64,000 bases of DNA from Pseudooceanicola atlanticus (GTDB lineage Bacteria > Pseudomonadota > Alphaproteobacteria > Rhodobacterales > Rhodobacteraceae). Of this stretch, positions 16,016-26,321 are shown in pieces (the first letter of the stretch is position 1; every line of letters starts with the position of its first letter). The notes beneath the pieces were generated by a model. That model was not told the DNA's origin and did not search any database. It saw only the letters and a list, made by a program, of their open reading frames with translations. The translations under genes were made by a program, and so were the position numbers. The stretch covers positions 186,001-250,000 of the forward strand of contig NZ_AQQX01000004.1 of NCBI RefSeq assembly GCF_000768315.1, given 5' to 3'.

Positions 16016-17728
16016 ATGGCACGGCATCTGATCACCTCGGCAATTCCCTATATCAACGGGGTCAAGCACCTGGGCAACCTGGTCGGATCGCAATTGCCGG
16101 CCGACCTCTATGCCCGTTACCTGCGCGGGCGCGGCCATGAGGTCCTGTTCCTGTGCGCCACTGACGAACACGGCACCCCGGCCGAACTGGCCGCTGCCAA
16201 GGCCGGCCAGGATGTCGCCGAATATTGCGCCGAAATGCACGAGGTCCAGGCGCGTCTGGCCGAGGGGTTCCGGCTGAGCTTTGACCATTTCGGCCGCTCG
16301 TCCTCTCCGCAGAACCACGCGTTGACGCAGCATTTCGCCGGCCGTCTCTACGACGAGGGGCTGATCACAGAGGTCTCGGAAACCCAGATGTATTCCAAGG
16401 CCGACGGACGCTTCCTGCCGGATCGCTATATCGAGGGCACCTGCCCCAATTGCGGGTTCGACAGCGCGCGGGGCGATCAATGCGACAATTGCACCAAGCA
16501 GCTTGATCCGGTCGACCTGATCGATCCGCATTCGACGATTTCCGGGTCCAAGGACCTTGAGATGCGCGAGACCAAGCACCTCTACCTGCGCCAGTCGACG
16601 ATGAAGGACCAGCTGGATGGCTGGATTTCCGCCAAGTCGGATTGGCCGGTCCTGACCACCTCGATCGCGAAGAAATGGCTTCACGATGGTGACGGGCTGC
16701 AGGATCGCGGCATCACCCGCGACCTCGACTGGGGCATTCCGGTCAAGCGCGGCTCCGAGGATTGGCCGGGTATGGAAGGCAAGGTCTTCTACGTCTGGTT
16801 CGATGCCCCGATCGAATACGTCGCCTGCGCGCAGGAATGGGTCGATGCGGGCAAGGGCAGCGATTGGGAACGCTGGTGGCGGACCGACAAGGGCGCCGAC
16901 GACGTGACCTACACCCAGTTCATGGGCAAGGACAACGTGCCGTTCCACACCCTGTCCTTCCCGGCGACGATCCTGGGCTCGGGCGAGCCGTGGAAATTGG
17001 TCGATTACATCAAGTCGTTCAACTACCTGAACTACGAGGGCGGCCAATTCTCCACCTCGCGGGGGCGCGGCGTCTTCATGGACCAGGCGCTCGAGATCCT
17101 GCCTGCCGATTACTGGCGCTGGTGGCTGCTGAGCCATGCGCCCGAAAGCTCCGACGCCGAGTTCACCTGGGAGAATTTCCAGGTCTCGGTGAACAAGGAC
17201 CTGGCCGACGTCCTGGGCAATTTCGTCAGCCGCGTGACCAAGTTCTGTCGGTCCAAGTTCGGCGAAACGGTCCCCGAGGGCGGCACCTATGGCCCTACCG
17301 AAGAAGCACTTATTGCCGATCTGAACCAGAAACTTGCCGCTTACCAGACGCACATGGAGGCAATGGACGTTCGCAAATCCGCCCAGGAATTGCGGGCAAT
17401 CTGGGTGGCGGGCAACGAATACCTGCAATCCGCCGCGCCTTGGGCCGCCTTCAAGGAAGACCCCGATCGGGCGGCCGCCATCGTTCGGTTGTCGCTGAAC
17501 CTGATCCGGGTTTACGCAATCATCTCGGCACCGTTCATTCCGGATGCCTGCGACACGTTGAAATCGGCCTTCGGCATCGAGGATGCAGCCTGGCCCGATG
17601 ACATGTCCGATGCTCTGGCGGTTCTGCCTGCTGGCACGGAATTCACCGTGCCCGAAAACCTGTTCCGCAAGATCACGGAAGACGAGGTCGCCGACTGGTC
17701 CGCGCGGTTCTCGGGGCAGCGCAACTGA
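16016..17728 (+). CDS. metG: Methionyl-tRNA synthetase
   Basis: A 570-residue class I synthetase that charges tRNA-Met. The HIGH-equivalent lies in the N-terminal [11 protein letters not shown], the zinc knuckle is CPNCGF...CDNC near residue 144, and the KMSKS-equivalent is FSTSR at 345–349, the variant found in one of the two bacterial MetRS lineages. The anticodon-binding domain follows (NFVSRVTKF onward). No C-terminal tRNA-binding EMAP-like domain is present. The gene ends at a strong bidirectional terminator. Confidence 0.96.
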   Translation: MARHLITSAIPYINGVKHLGNLVGSQLPADLYARYLRGRGHEVLFLCATDEHGTPAELAAAKAGQDVAEYCAEMHEVQARLAEGFRLSFDHFGRSSSPQNHALTQHFAGRLYDEGLITEVSETQMYSKADGRFLPDRYIEGTCPNCGFDSARGDQCDNCTKQLDPVDLIDPHSTISGSKDLEMRETKHLYLRQSTMKDQLDGWISAKSDWPVLTTSIAKKWLHDGDGLQDRGITRDLDWGIPVKRGSEDWPGMEGKVFYVWFDAPIEYVACAQEWVDAGKGSDWERWWRTDKGADDVTYTQFMGKDNVPFHTLSFPATILGSGEPWKLVDYIKSFNYLNYEGGQFSTSRGRGVFMDQALEILPADYWRWWLLSHAPESSDAEFTWENFQVSVNKDLADVLGNFVSRVTKFCRSKFGETVPEGGTYGPTEEALIADLNQKLAAYQTHMEAMDVRKSAQELRAIWVAGNEYLQSAAPWAAFKEDPDRAAAIVRLSLNLIRVYAIISAPFIPDACDTLKSAFGIEDAAWPDDMSDALAVLPAGTEFTVPENLFRKITEDEVADWSARFSGQRN

Positions 17729-17783
17729 AGTCCTGCCGAACGATCAGAATGCGGTCCGTCACTGAACGGCCCGCCTGAATGGC

Positions 17784-17818
17784 AAAACCCCCGGCAGATC
17801 AACTCTGCCGGGGGTTTT
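17784..17818. terminator. Bidirectional intrinsic terminator between metG and the chemoreceptor gene
   Basis: A perfect 15-base inverted repeat AAAACCCCCGGCAGA with its complement around a 5-base loop (TCAAC). Runs of A on the left and T on the right give a U-tract for either strand, fitting the convergent genes. Confidence 0.92.
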
Positions 17819-17850
17819 CTTTTTCACATTCCGAGCCATGAGATGCACCC

Positions 17851-20406
17851 TCAGAATTCGTCCCAAGGCTGCGCCGAAGATGCCGGGGCGAGCGCGCGAA
17901 CCGTACCGTTGGTCACCTCTCGCACAGCGCGCTTTGGCGTATCGAGCGATTTCCGTTTCGGCTGGGCGGATTGATGCAGCTTGAACTGGGCCGAGGCGGT
18001 GACGAGCGCACTGGCCTCGGAGGTCAGCGCATGGCTGGCCGCGTTTGTTTCCTCGAACATCGCGGCGTTCTGCTGCGTAACCTGGTCGAGGTCATTCATG
18101 GCCGTATTGATCTCGTTCAAGCCGGCCGATTGTTCCCGTGCAGAGGTCGCGATGGTCGTGACTCGTGCGGAAATGTCCGCGACGGCGCTGACGATCCGGG
18201 CCAGAGCGTCACCGGTCTGGTCGACCAGGTCCACCCCCGTGCGCACCTGTTCCCCCGAGGCCGAAATCAGTTCGTTGATCTCGCGCGCGGCTTCGGAGGA
18301 CCGCTGCGCGAGCGCCCGGACCTCCGTCGCGACCACGGCAAAGCCACGGCCAGCATCCCCTGCCCGGGCAGCCTCCACCCCGGCGTTCAGAGCCAGAAGG
18401 TTGGTCTGGAAGGCGATATCCTCGATCACCGATGTGATCTTGGAGATCTCCTGGCTGGAGGCCTTGATCGCGTCCATCGCTGTCACGGCCTGCTTTGCGA
18501 CCTCGCCGCCGGTTTCGGCCTGTGTCTGCGCGGTGGCCGCGATCTGGCTGGCCTCGTCCGCGCCAGCCGTCGCGGATTGAACAGATGCAGTCAGCTGGTC
18601 GAGGGCGGCTGCCGTTTCTTCCAGCGTCGCGGCCTGGTGCTCCGTCCGGCGTGCCAGGTTGTCGGCGCCGCTGGTAATGTCCGCAGCCTCCGAATTGATG
18701 GACTTCGCATTCTGAACGACCGCGCCCATGGCATCATGCAGGGATCGGACGGCCTGGTTGAAGTTCTGCCGGAGCTGTTCGTAGGCCGCGCCGAACGTCT
18801 GCGTCAGCTGGACGGTCAAGTCGCCACCCGCCAACTGCCCCAGACCAAGCTGCAGGGCATCGACAACCTCCTCCTGCTCCTTGGCGCGCTGCTTGCGGTC
18901 TTCCTCCGCCGCGATGGCCGCATAATGGGCGTCGGTGACATCGGCCCCGATGAACACGACCCGCACGACATCACCGTCGGAATTCGTGATCGGCGTCACG
19001 ATCCCCTCAGCCACCGGTTTGCGCGCGTCTTGTGTCGGCAGCTCGAAACGACCCGAGATGATCTCGCCGTTCATCACCTTGGCGGTGTTCTCCTTCTGCT
19101 GCTGCTCGGAAGAATTGACCGAAACCAGCGCCTGGGCCGACGTTGTGCTGCGCAGTTGCGCATCGGTCAGCCCGGTGGCCGACAGGAAGGCATCGTTGAA
19201 ATCTGCAACCTTGCCTTCCTCGCCGAGGTCGACGCGAAGCTGGTACTTTTCGATAGCACCGAGGATCGCGGCGTTAAGGGCCTTTTCCGAGACATCCTCA
19301 AGCTCAAGCACATAGCCAATGACCTCTCCGGTCTCGTTGCGGACGCCATCCATCCGCAGGTCCAGCCGGTTGCGCCCCCAGCGACGCTGTTTGGCGATCG
19401 GCAGGGTCTTCCTGCCGGCGGCCACGTCGGCAATCAACGTCCGGCATCCGGGAAGCGACATGAGCCCTTCGGAGGTCAGCATGTCCTTGTTGAACCGCGC
19501 CCAATCGTCCCCGGCTTGCGCCGCAAACGTACCCAGCAGGCTGTCACAGGCCCCATTCATGTAACGCAGTTTCATGTCCGGCCCGACCAGCATCAGGGCA
19601 GAGCCCGTTCCGCCGATGGCGGCGCTGCGGAACGCGTTTTCTTCCTGGGTGAGTTGTGCCTGTTGGAGATCGGCCTGGAGCGAGGACAGGGCACCGGCGA
19701 TTGCGCCGATTTCATCCGCACGGCGGCGGCCCGGCACCTCGGTCGACAGGTTGCCACTGGCAACATCCTGCATGGCCTTGGCGACGGCCATCAGCGGGCG
19801 CGACAACCAGAACCAGAGAAGCAATCCAGCAGCCAACAGAGCAACAACGAAGACGATACCGGAGAGAAGAATGTCGGTGATGTGTTCGGCCCGCATCGCC
19901 TCCATCCGGATGTCCGGCGTCCAGGCCGTTGCAATGATGCCCGCCGGTTCGCCATCGCGGCCGAATACCACCGGTTCGGCGACGATCCAGCCATTGGGGC
20001 CCGTCTGGGTCGAATGCGATCTCAGCGCCTCTCGGGCCAAGGTCAGGGCAGCCCCCCTGTCAAAGCCGGGTTCGTCGGAGACGTAGACCTCGCGCCCGTC
20101 TGCGGACAGGACCAGACCGCCGATGACTTCGCCCCCGGTATCGGCACGCAGGGCCGCGAAAGTTTCTTCGATCTGCTCGATCTTGCCGAACCGGACCGCG
20201 CCGCCAAGCTGCCCGCCGAGGAAGATGGTGGTTTCGGACGCCCGTTGCGCCACGAATTCGCCGATCATCCGCGTCGTTCGAGCATTCGACAGGAATTGAG
20301 AGGTAAGCACGACGATCAGGATGCAGACTGCAACCACCACGGTGCCAACGGAAAAAGTGGATTTCAACGAACGGAAAACGGCCACGCCGCCGGCTTGCCT
20401 GCGCAT
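17851..20406 (-). CDS. Methyl-accepting chemotaxis protein with HAMP and two PAS domains
   Basis: An 851-residue chemoreceptor. Two membrane segments (about 18–40 and 182–203) flank a periplasmic domain of about 140 residues. A HAMP linker follows, then two PAS-like domains (roughly 265–385 and 390–505), then the signalling coiled coil with the hairpin tip [20 protein letters not shown]. The C-terminus ends in PWDEF, matching the xWxxF tether that docks CheR and CheB. A periplasmic sensor gene lies 58 bases upstream on the same strand and probably shares its transcript. The ligand is unknown. Confidence 0.93.
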   Translation of the reverse strand: MRRQAGGVAVFRSLKSTFSVGTVVVAVCILIVVLTSQFLSNARTTRMIGEFVAQRASETTIFLGGQLGGAVRFGKIEQIEETFAALRADTGGEVIGGLVLSADGREVYVSDEPGFDRGAALTLAREALRSHSTQTGPNGWIVAEPVVFGRDGEPAGIIATAWTPDIRMEAMRAEHITDILLSGIVFVVALLAAGLLLWFWLSRPLMAVAKAMQDVASGNLSTEVPGRRRADEIGAIAGALSSLQADLQQAQLTQEENAFRSAAIGGTGSALMLVGPDMKLRYMNGACDSLLGTFAAQAGDDWARFNKDMLTSEGLMSLPGCRTLIADVAAGRKTLPIAKQRRWGRNRLDLRMDGVRNETGEVIGYVLELEDVSEKALNAAILGAIEKYQLRVDLGEEGKVADFNDAFLSATGLTDAQLRSTTSAQALVSVNSSEQQQKENTAKVMNGEIISGRFELPTQDARKPVAEGIVTPITNSDGDVVRVVFIGADVTDAHYAAIAAEEDRKQRAKEQEEVVDALQLGLGQLAGGDLTVQLTQTFGAAYEQLRQNFNQAVRSLHDAMGAVVQNAKSINSEAADITSGADNLARRTEHQAATLEETAAALDQLTASVQSATAGADEASQIAATAQTQAETGGEVAKQAVTAMDAIKASSQEISKITSVIEDIAFQTNLLALNAGVEAARAGDAGRGFAVVATEVRALAQRSSEAAREINELISASGEQVRTGVDLVDQTGDALARIVSAVADISARVTTIATSAREQSAGLNEINTAMNDLDQVTQQNAAMFEETNAASHALTSEASALVTASAQFKLHQSAQPKRKSLDTPKRAVREVTNGTVRALAPASSAQPWDEF

Positions 20407-20464
20407 GCTGGCATCCTTTCACATGTAACGGGGGTGGTGGGGCGACAGCCCCACCGGTCTTCAA

Positions 20465-21031
20465 TCAGAACAGCATTTCGGCGTTCAGGCCGACGGTCGC
20501 CGCGCCGATGACTTCGCCACTGGTGGGGTCGACGATGGTGATGGACACTTGGCCCTGATAGGTCTGGGTGGAATCATCGTATTCGATGTCGCTGACATGA
20601 ATGGACCCGGCGCCCAGGCCATAGGTTTCGCTGAACTTTTCCTCGTCGCCCTGCCAGTAATCCGACGTCGTGTCAGAGGCAGCGACGTTCAGGCCGCGAC
20701 CGTCCATCAGGAAGACCTCGGTCATGATGCCGTCGGAGCCTTCGACATGGCGGCGCAGGAAGTCCGAGGTCGGATTGTTCAGCACCGGATCGATCAGCGG
20801 GCGACTTGCAAGGCCGACCTGCTGGCGCCAGTTGCGATCCATTTCGTCGATCTGGGGCTGAGACAGCGCGCGGGTGCGCATGTTCTGGGCCCGGATCGCA
20901 TCGACGACGATCGGATCGTTCACCCAGCTCATGTTGTCACGGGCAAAGGATTTCATGGTTTCGGTATATTGATCCGCATGGACCCCGTGCGCAGAAAGCA
21001 CGAGAGCAGCGGCCAGCCAGATTGGTTTCAT
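20465..21031 (-). CDS. Periplasmic PDC/Cache-like sensory protein
   Basis: A 188-residue exported protein. The signal peptide is MKPIWLAAALVLSAHGVHA, with cleavage likely after HA. The rest resembles a single PDC/Cache sensor fold without a membrane anchor: NDPIVVDAIRAQN, FLMDGRGLNVAASDTTSDYWQGDEEKF, and a final strand region GQVSITIVDPTSGEVIGAATVGLN. These features are typical of the extracellular part of chemoreceptors and kinases. Its position just before a chemoreceptor gene suggests a soluble ligand-binding partner. A direct interaction is inferred only. Confidence 0.72.
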   Translation of the reverse strand: MKPIWLAAALVLSAHGVHADQYTETMKSFARDNMSWVNDPIVVDAIRAQNMRTRALSQPQIDEMDRNWRQQVGLASRPLIDPVLNNPTSDFLRRHVEGSDGIMTEVFLMDGRGLNVAASDTTSDYWQGDEEKFSETYGLGAGSIHVSDIEYDDSTQTYQGQVSITIVDPTSGEVIGAATVGLNAEMLF

Positions 21032-21149
21032 TGCGGCATCTCCTGATAAGTGGAACCGCGATGACCATGAGGACGAAGGCTTACCGTCAGTTTAATCGCA
21101 AAACGAAAGCCAAATAGACCCCGGAAAATGCACGAACAATTTTCATCAT

Positions 21150-21169
21150 GCGACGCGCCCCCGCGTCGC
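21150..21169. other. Hairpin downstream of the polyol operon
   Basis: GCGACGCG and CGCGTCGC form a perfect 8-base-pair stem with a 4-base loop 20 bases after the mtlK stop. No U-tract follows on the operon strand, so it may act as an RNA-end stabiliser or a factor-dependent terminator. Confidence 0.4.
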
Positions 21170-21189
21170 CAGCGCCTGGCGGCCCCTTC

Positions 21190-22659
21190 TCAGCGGTCGA
21201 GATACGCGTCCAACGCGGCCTCGACACCGTCGGACCAGATCATCCGCAGCCACCCGTCGAAGGCCTTGGCGAAAACCTCGTTTTCCCCAAGCGTTCCATA
21301 GATTTGGCGCAAATTGAGCCACGCCAAGGGTGTCTCCCGCACCTGCCGCGCAAAGTCTTGCAGGTCATCCCAGACGGGATCGTTGGGGACGATCTGGGTG
21401 CCATCCTCTCGTGTGCCTTCGCACATCCGCGCCCAGAGCGCCTGGGACAGCGCCAGCCCCTCCACCGGGGTGCCCGCAGCCAGGGCATCGCGGATCACGG
21501 GCAGGACCGCGCCGCTGTGGCGCGAGGACCCGTCAAAGGCGACACGGCGAACGGTGTCATGGATCTCGGGGTTGGAAAACCGCACCTCGATCAGGTCGAC
21601 ATAGGCCGCGGGCGTCATTCCGGGCACGGGATGAACCTGCGGTACGATCTCATCCGTGGCGACCTTGCGGAACATCGCACGGATCCGGGGATGGGCCATC
21701 GTCTCGGCGATCGTGTCGATCGACAGGACCTCGGCAGGCGCGGCAATGATCTGGTGCCCGCCATTCAGCAACCGTAGTTTCATCGCCTCGAAATCATGGA
21801 CCTGGTCAGAGAATGTCGCGCCGACGCGGTCCCAATCGGGGCGGCCCGCGCAGAAGTCATCCTCGATCACCCATTGGCGGAAATTTTCGTGCGTGACCGG
21901 GGCGTTATCCTCGACCCCCATCTTGCGAACCCGGGCCAGTTCCCGCTCTCCGGTGGCGGGCACGATGCAGTCGACCATGGAATTGGGGAAACTCGCCCGC
22001 GCCTCGATCCAGTCCGCCAGTTCCGGATCGGACAGGCGGGCAAGTGTGACGACGACCTCTTTCAGGCGCTGGCCGTTGCCCGGCAGGTTATCGCAGGATT
22101 GACAGGCAAAGGCCCCGACGCCTGCGTCCCGACGCGCGCGCAACGCCGCGACGATGGCGCCAAAGGCGGTGCGGGGTGTATGCGGATGCGCCGCGTCATG
22201 CGCAATATCAGGATGATCCACGTCGAAGGATTTCGTCGCCGGATCAAGGTAATAGCCCCCCTCCGTCACGGTCAGTGCCACGATGCGGATCGCAGGGTCC
22301 GACATTTGCGCAATCAGCGGACCGTGCCCTTCGACGATCGGGACGTAGCCGATCATCGAGCCCACGACCTCGGCCGAGACACCCGCCGGGTCCAGTTCGA
22401 TCAGCGTCGTCAGGTAATCCTGCTCCACGAGCTTGAGCCGCTGCGCCTCGTCATACGGCCGTACGCCCGCACCGATGATGGCCCAGTCCAACGCCTCGCC
22501 CTGCTGCATCAGGCGGTGCAGGTACCAAGCCTGATGCGCCCGGTGGAAATTGCCCAGCCCGATATGGACGATCCCCGGCGTCAGCTGCGACCGGTCATAG
22601 CGGGGGCGTTCGATCCCCGCGGGCAGATCATCCAGGGTGGCATTGCTCAGCTTCATCAT
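21190..22659 (-). CDS. mtlK: Mannitol 2-dehydrogenase
   Basis: A 489-residue polyol-specific long-chain dehydrogenase that oxidises D-mannitol to D-fructose with NAD. The N-terminal nucleotide-binding region reads GIVHIGLGNFHRAHQAWYLH, and the catalytic region KLRLLNGGH contains the Lys, Asn and His of the active site. The length matches Rhodobacter MtlK. It is the last gene of the smoEFGK–smoS–mtlK operon, 25 bases after smoS. The product fructose would be phosphorylated by the divergent fructokinase. Confidence 0.93.
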   Translation of the reverse strand: MMKLSNATLDDLPAGIERPRYDRSQLTPGIVHIGLGNFHRAHQAWYLHRLMQQGEALDWAIIGAGVRPYDEAQRLKLVEQDYLTTLIELDPAGVSAEVVGSMIGYVPIVEGHGPLIAQMSDPAIRIVALTVTEGGYYLDPATKSFDVDHPDIAHDAAHPHTPRTAFGAIVAALRARRDAGVGAFACQSCDNLPGNGQRLKEVVVTLARLSDPELADWIEARASFPNSMVDCIVPATGERELARVRKMGVEDNAPVTHENFRQWVIEDDFCAGRPDWDRVGATFSDQVHDFEAMKLRLLNGGHQIIAAPAEVLSIDTIAETMAHPRIRAMFRKVATDEIVPQVHPVPGMTPAAYVDLIEVRFSNPEIHDTVRRVAFDGSSRHSGAVLPVIRDALAAGTPVEGLALSQALWARMCEGTREDGTQIVPNDPVWDDLQDFARQVRETPLAWLNLRQIYGTLGENEVFAKAFDGWLRMIWSDGVEAALDAYLDR

Positions 22660-22684
22660 CTTTGATCCTCGGGCGCGGCGCGCC

Positions 22685-23458
22685 TCAGCTCATCCAGTTG
22701 CCGCCGTCGACGTTGTAGGTCTGGGCGACGATGTAGGCGGCCTCGTCCGAGGCCAGGAACACGGCCATGCCGGTCAGGTCCTCGGCCCGGCCCATGCGGC
22801 CGAAGGGCACGGCGGCGCCGACCTCCTGCTTCTTCTGGCCGGGGGCCTTGCCCTCGTATTTCGCAAAGAAGGCGTCGACGCCGTCCCAGTGTTCGCCGTC
22901 CACGACACCGGGGGCGATCGCGTTCACGTTGATCCCGTGCCGGATCAGGTTCAGACCGGCCGACTGGGTCAGCGAGATCACGGCCGCCTTGGTCGCGCAG
23001 TAGACCGTGACCAGCGCCTCGCCCCGCCGCCCCGCCTGGCTGGCCATGTTGACGATGCGACCGCCCTGCCCGCGCTCGATCATGTGCCGGGCCACGGCCT
23101 GCATGGTGAAGAGCGTGCCACTGACATTGATGTCGAAGGTGCGGGCGTAATCCTCGCGCGTGATCTCGTCGATCGGGGCGGCGGTGAAGATCGCGGCGTT
23201 GTTGATCAGGATGTCGATGCCGCCGAAGGCATCGACGGTCTGCGCGACCGCCGCGTCGATACTGTCCTGCCGGGTCACGTCCATCTCGACGGCGATGGCC
23301 CCGTCGCCCAGCCCTGCCGCCGCCGTGCGGGCCCGGTCGATATCGATATCGCCGATCGCCACGCGCGCGCCCTCGCGCAGATAGGCCTCGGCAAAGGCCA
23401 GGCCGATTCCGCGCGCTGCACCGGTGATGAGCGCGGTTTTCCCCTCAAGCCGCATCAT
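22685..23458 (-). CDS. smoS: Sorbitol dehydrogenase (SDR family)
   Basis: A 257-residue short-chain dehydrogenase that oxidises sorbitol (and probably galactitol) to a ketose. TGAARGIG near residue 12 binds NAD, NNAA is at about 86, and the catalytic Ser (NMASQAG), Tyr and Lys (YCATK) are in order. The protein matches Rhodobacter SmoS throughout. Its start codon pair ATGATG overlaps the smoK stop by 4 bases, so the two are translationally coupled. Confidence 0.92.
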   Translation of the reverse strand: MMRLEGKTALITGAARGIGLAFAEAYLREGARVAIGDIDIDRARTAAAGLGDGAIAVEMDVTRQDSIDAAVAQTVDAFGGIDILINNAAIFTAAPIDEITREDYARTFDINVSGTLFTMQAVARHMIERGQGGRIVNMASQAGRRGEALVTVYCATKAAVISLTQSAGLNLIRHGINVNAIAPGVVDGEHWDGVDAFFAKYEGKAPGQKKQEVGAAVPFGRMGRAEDLTGMAVFLASDEAAYIVAQTYNVDGGNWMS

Positions 23459-24459
23459 TCGATCCGCAGCCCTTCGGCGTCGAAGCGATGCATGACGTCC
23501 TCGCGCGGCGTCAGATGGATACGGTCGCCGTGGTTGAAACCGACCTCGCCGCCCGCCCGGACGGTGATCGTTTCGGCGAGGCCCGTCTCATGGATATGGA
23601 AGAACGTGTCAGACCCGAGGTGTTCGCTCACCCCGACGACGCCGGACCAAGGCCCTTCGGTTTCGGACACGTCGATATGTTCCGGCCGGATGCCGACGGT
23701 GTGGGCGTTGTACTTGGCCGCCTCGGGTCCTTCGATGAAGTTCATGGTGGGGCTTCCGATGAAACCTGCGACGAACTTGTTGCGCGGGGTGCGGTACAGT
23801 TCCAGCGGGCTACCGACCTGTTCGATCACCCCGGCCTGAAGCACCACGATCTTGTCGGCCATGGTCATCGCCTCGACCTGGTCATGGGTGACGTAGATCA
23901 TCGTCGTGGCCAGCCGCTTGTGCAGCTCGGAGATCTCCAGCCGCATGCCCACCCGCAGGGCCGCGTCGAGGTTCGACAGCGGCTCATCGAAGAGGAAGGC
24001 CGCCGGTTCGCGGACGATGGACCGCCCGATGGCCACGCGCTGGCGCTGACCGCCGGACAATTGCCCCGGGCGGCGATCCAGGTAGTCGGTCAGGTTCAGA
24101 ACCGATGCCGCGGCCTCGACCCGGCGGGTGATCTCGGCCGGGTCCATCTTGGCCATCTTCAGCGGGAAGGCGATGTTCTTGCGGACCGACATGTGCGGAT
24201 AGAGCGCGTAGGACTGGAACACCATCGCCAAGCCCCGTTTCGCGGGCGGCACGGCGGTGGCATCCTGGCTGTCGATGCGGATCTGGCCGCTCGACACGTC
24301 CTCCAGCCCCGCGATCAGGCGCAGCAGCGTGGATTTCCCGCAGCCCGACGGCCCGACGAAGACCGCGAATTCCCCGTCTTCGATGGTCAGATCCAGTGGC
24401 GGAATGACCTCGACCGCGCCGAAGCTCTTGGTCACCTTGTCCAGAGTAATGCGTCCCAT
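23455..24459 (-). CDS. smoK: Polyol ABC transporter ATP-binding protein
   Basis: A 334-residue ATPase of the MalK/UgpC type. Walker A is GPSGCGKST near residue 36, the signature is [14 protein letters not shown], Walker B is [12 protein letters not shown] and the switch His is [10 protein letters not shown]. The C-terminal regulatory domain contains [23 protein letters not shown]. It drives sorbitol/mannitol import through SmoF/SmoG. Confidence 0.94.
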   Translation of the reverse strand: MGRITLDKVTKSFGAVEVIPPLDLTIEDGEFAVFVGPSGCGKSTLLRLIAGLEDVSSGQIRIDSQDATAVPPAKRGLAMVFQSYALYPHMSVRKNIAFPLKMAKMDPAEITRRVEAAASVLNLTDYLDRRPGQLSGGQRQRVAIGRSIVREPAAFLFDEPLSNLDAALRVGMRLEISELHKRLATTMIYVTHDQVEAMTMADKIVVLQAGVIEQVGSPLELYRTPRNKFVAGFIGSPTMNFIEGPEAAKYNAHTVGIRPEHIDVSETEGPWSGVVGVSEHLGSDTFFHIHETGLAETITVRAGGEVGFNHGDRIHLTPREDVMHRFDAEGLRIE

Positions 24460-24505
24460 TGGTTCTTCCTTTTTGTTGCCCGACCGCGACGCGGCGCGTG
24501 GGCCC

Positions 24506-25336
24506 TTACTTCACGGCGCCGAAGGTCAGTCCACGGACCAGCTGTTTCTGGCTGAACCAGCCAAGGATGAGGATCGGCGCGATGGCCATGGTGCTGGCCG
24601 CGCTGAGCTTGGCGTAGAACAAGCCCTCGGGGCTGGAATAGCTGGCGATGAAGGCCGTCAGCGGACCGGCCTTGGCCGCGGTCAGGTTGAGCGTCCAGAA
24701 AGCCTCGTTCCAGGCGAGGATGAAGTTCAGCAGCAGGGTCGACGCGATGCCCGGCACCGCCATCGGCGTAAGCACGTAGAGGATTTCCTCTTTTAGCGTG
24801 GCGCCGTCCATCCGCGCGGCCTCGAGGATCTCGCCCGGGATTTCGCGGAAATAAGTGTAGAGCATCCAGACGATGATCGGCAGATTGATCAGCATCAGCA
24901 CGATGACCAGGCCGACCCGCGTATCCAGCAGCCCCATCCGGATGAAGATCAGGTAGATCGGGTAAAGAACCCCGACCGCCGGCAGCATCTTGGTCGACAG
25001 CATCCACAGCAGGATGTCCTTGGTCCGCTTCGAGGGCACGAAGGCCATGGACCAGGCCGCCGGTACCGCGATGATCACGCCCAGCAGGGTCGACCCGCCC
25101 GCGATGATGATCGAATTCCACAGGAACCGGGCATAGTTCGACCGTTCCTGCACGATGGCGTAGTTCTCCAGCGTCCAGTCGAAGAACAGGAAGACCGGCG
25201 GGTCCGAGATCGCCTGACCTTCGGTCTTGAAGCTGGTCAGGATCGTCCAGAGGATCGGGAAGAAAATCAGCAGGCCGATGGCCCAGGCCAGCGCGGTGTT
25301 GATCGTCTTGCGGCGGGTGGTGACAGAGCGTGCCAT
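24506..25336 (-). CDS. smoG: Polyol ABC transporter permease 2
   Basis: A 276-residue inner membrane permease of the MalG type with six membrane segments. The EAA loop that contacts the ATPase is [28 protein letters not shown] near residue 175–200. It lies 14 bases after smoF and 46 bases before smoK. Confidence 0.93.
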   Translation of the reverse strand: MARSVTTRRKTINTALAWAIGLLIFFPILWTILTSFKTEGQAISDPPVFLFFDWTLENYAIVQERSNYARFLWNSIIIAGGSTLLGVIIAVPAAWSMAFVPSKRTKDILLWMLSTKMLPAVGVLYPIYLIFIRMGLLDTRVGLVIVLMLINLPIIVWMLYTYFREIPGEILEAARMDGATLKEEILYVLTPMAVPGIASTLLLNFILAWNEAFWTLNLTAAKAGPLTAFIASYSSPEGLFYAKLSAASTMAIAPILILGWFSQKQLVRGLTFGAVK

Positions 25337-25350
25337 GATCCGGTCCTTCC

Positions 25351-26217
25351 TCAGGCGTCCAGGTTCTTGCCGACGATCCGCATCAGGAAGATCGCGACGA
25401 TGTTGGCAAGGATGATCGCGTAGACCCCACCGGCAGAGCCGAGGCCCACGTTCTGGCTTTCCAGCACGCGCTGGAAGATCAGGTAGGTCAGTGTCTTGGT
25501 CCCGAAGGAGCCCTGGGTGGTCACGAAGATCTCGGCGAAGATCGACAGCAGGAAGATCGTCTGGATCAGCACCACGACCGTGATCGCACGCCCCAGGTGG
25601 GGCAGGATGATATAGCCGAACCGCTTGAGCGGCGGGGCGCCGTCCATCTCGGCCGCTTCCAGCTGTTCACTGTCCAGCGACTGGATCGCGGTCAGCAGGA
25701 TCAGCGTCGCGAATGGCAGCCATTGCCAGCTGACGATCATGATGATCGAGGGCAGCGAGGCTTCGGTCAGCCAGGCGATCGGTTCGGCGCCCACGGCCTT
25801 CCAAAGATGCGCGAAAAGGCCGTTCACCGGGTCCATGAACATGTTCTTCCAGACCAGCGCAGACACGGTGGGCATCACGAAGAACGGTGCGATCACCAGG
25901 ATCCGCACGACCCCCTGCCCCCACATCGGCTGATCCAGCAGCATGGCCAGCAACACGCCGAAGACCACGGTGATCGCCAGCACGCCGCCCACGATCAGCA
26001 GGGTCGCCTGCACGCTGGGCCAGAATGAACTGCTGGACAGGAAGCGGGCATAGTTGTCGAACCCGACCCATCCCAGGTCGCCGCCCCGAAGCGGCAGGTA
26101 TTTCTTGAACGAGAAGTAGATCGTCATCGTCAGCGGGACGAGCATCCATCCCAGTAGCAGTACCACCGCAGGGGCCATCATCAGACGGGCCGCGGATCGT
26201 GAAGCCTTGGTCGCCAT
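25351..26217 (-). CDS. smoF: Polyol ABC transporter permease 1
   Basis: A 288-residue permease of the MalF type with six membrane segments. The EAA loop reads EQLEAAEMDGAPPLKRFGYIILPHL near residue 185–205. It is separated from smoE by 104 bases that hold a terminator-like hairpin, and from smoG by 14 bases. Confidence 0.93.
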   Translation of the reverse strand: MATKASRSAARLMMAPAVVLLLGWMLVPLTMTIYFSFKKYLPLRGGDLGWVGFDNYARFLSSSSFWPSVQATLLIVGGVLAITVVFGVLLAMLLDQPMWGQGVVRILVIAPFFVMPTVSALVWKNMFMDPVNGLFAHLWKAVGAEPIAWLTEASLPSIIMIVSWQWLPFATLILLTAIQSLDSEQLEAAEMDGAPPLKRFGYIILPHLGRAITVVVLIQTIFLLSIFAEIFVTTQGSFGTKTLTYLIFQRVLESQNVGLGSAGGVYAIILANIVAIFLMRIVGKNLDA

Positions 26218-26283
26218 GGGGCACCTCCTCCGGTGACAGCCTTTGATGCTGCCGGTTGTCGCTGATTGACGTGATGGTGTTGG

Positions 26284-26310
26284 AAAACAGGGGGCGCGTC
26301 ACGCCCCCTG
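26284..26310 (-). terminator. Attenuating hairpin between smoE and smoF
   Basis: On the operon strand a perfect 9-base-pair stem (CAGGGGGCG pairing with its complement, 5-base loop) is followed by TTTT. Placed right after the binding-protein gene, it would let smoE message accumulate above the permease genes, as in other ABC importers. Confidence 0.75.
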
Positions 26311-26321
26311 CCTCGACGGCC

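Noticed and set aside
17971-20511. A long plus-strand open frame opposite the chemoreceptor gene
   Set aside because: It is antisense to a complete chemoreceptor and has no domain signature of its own.
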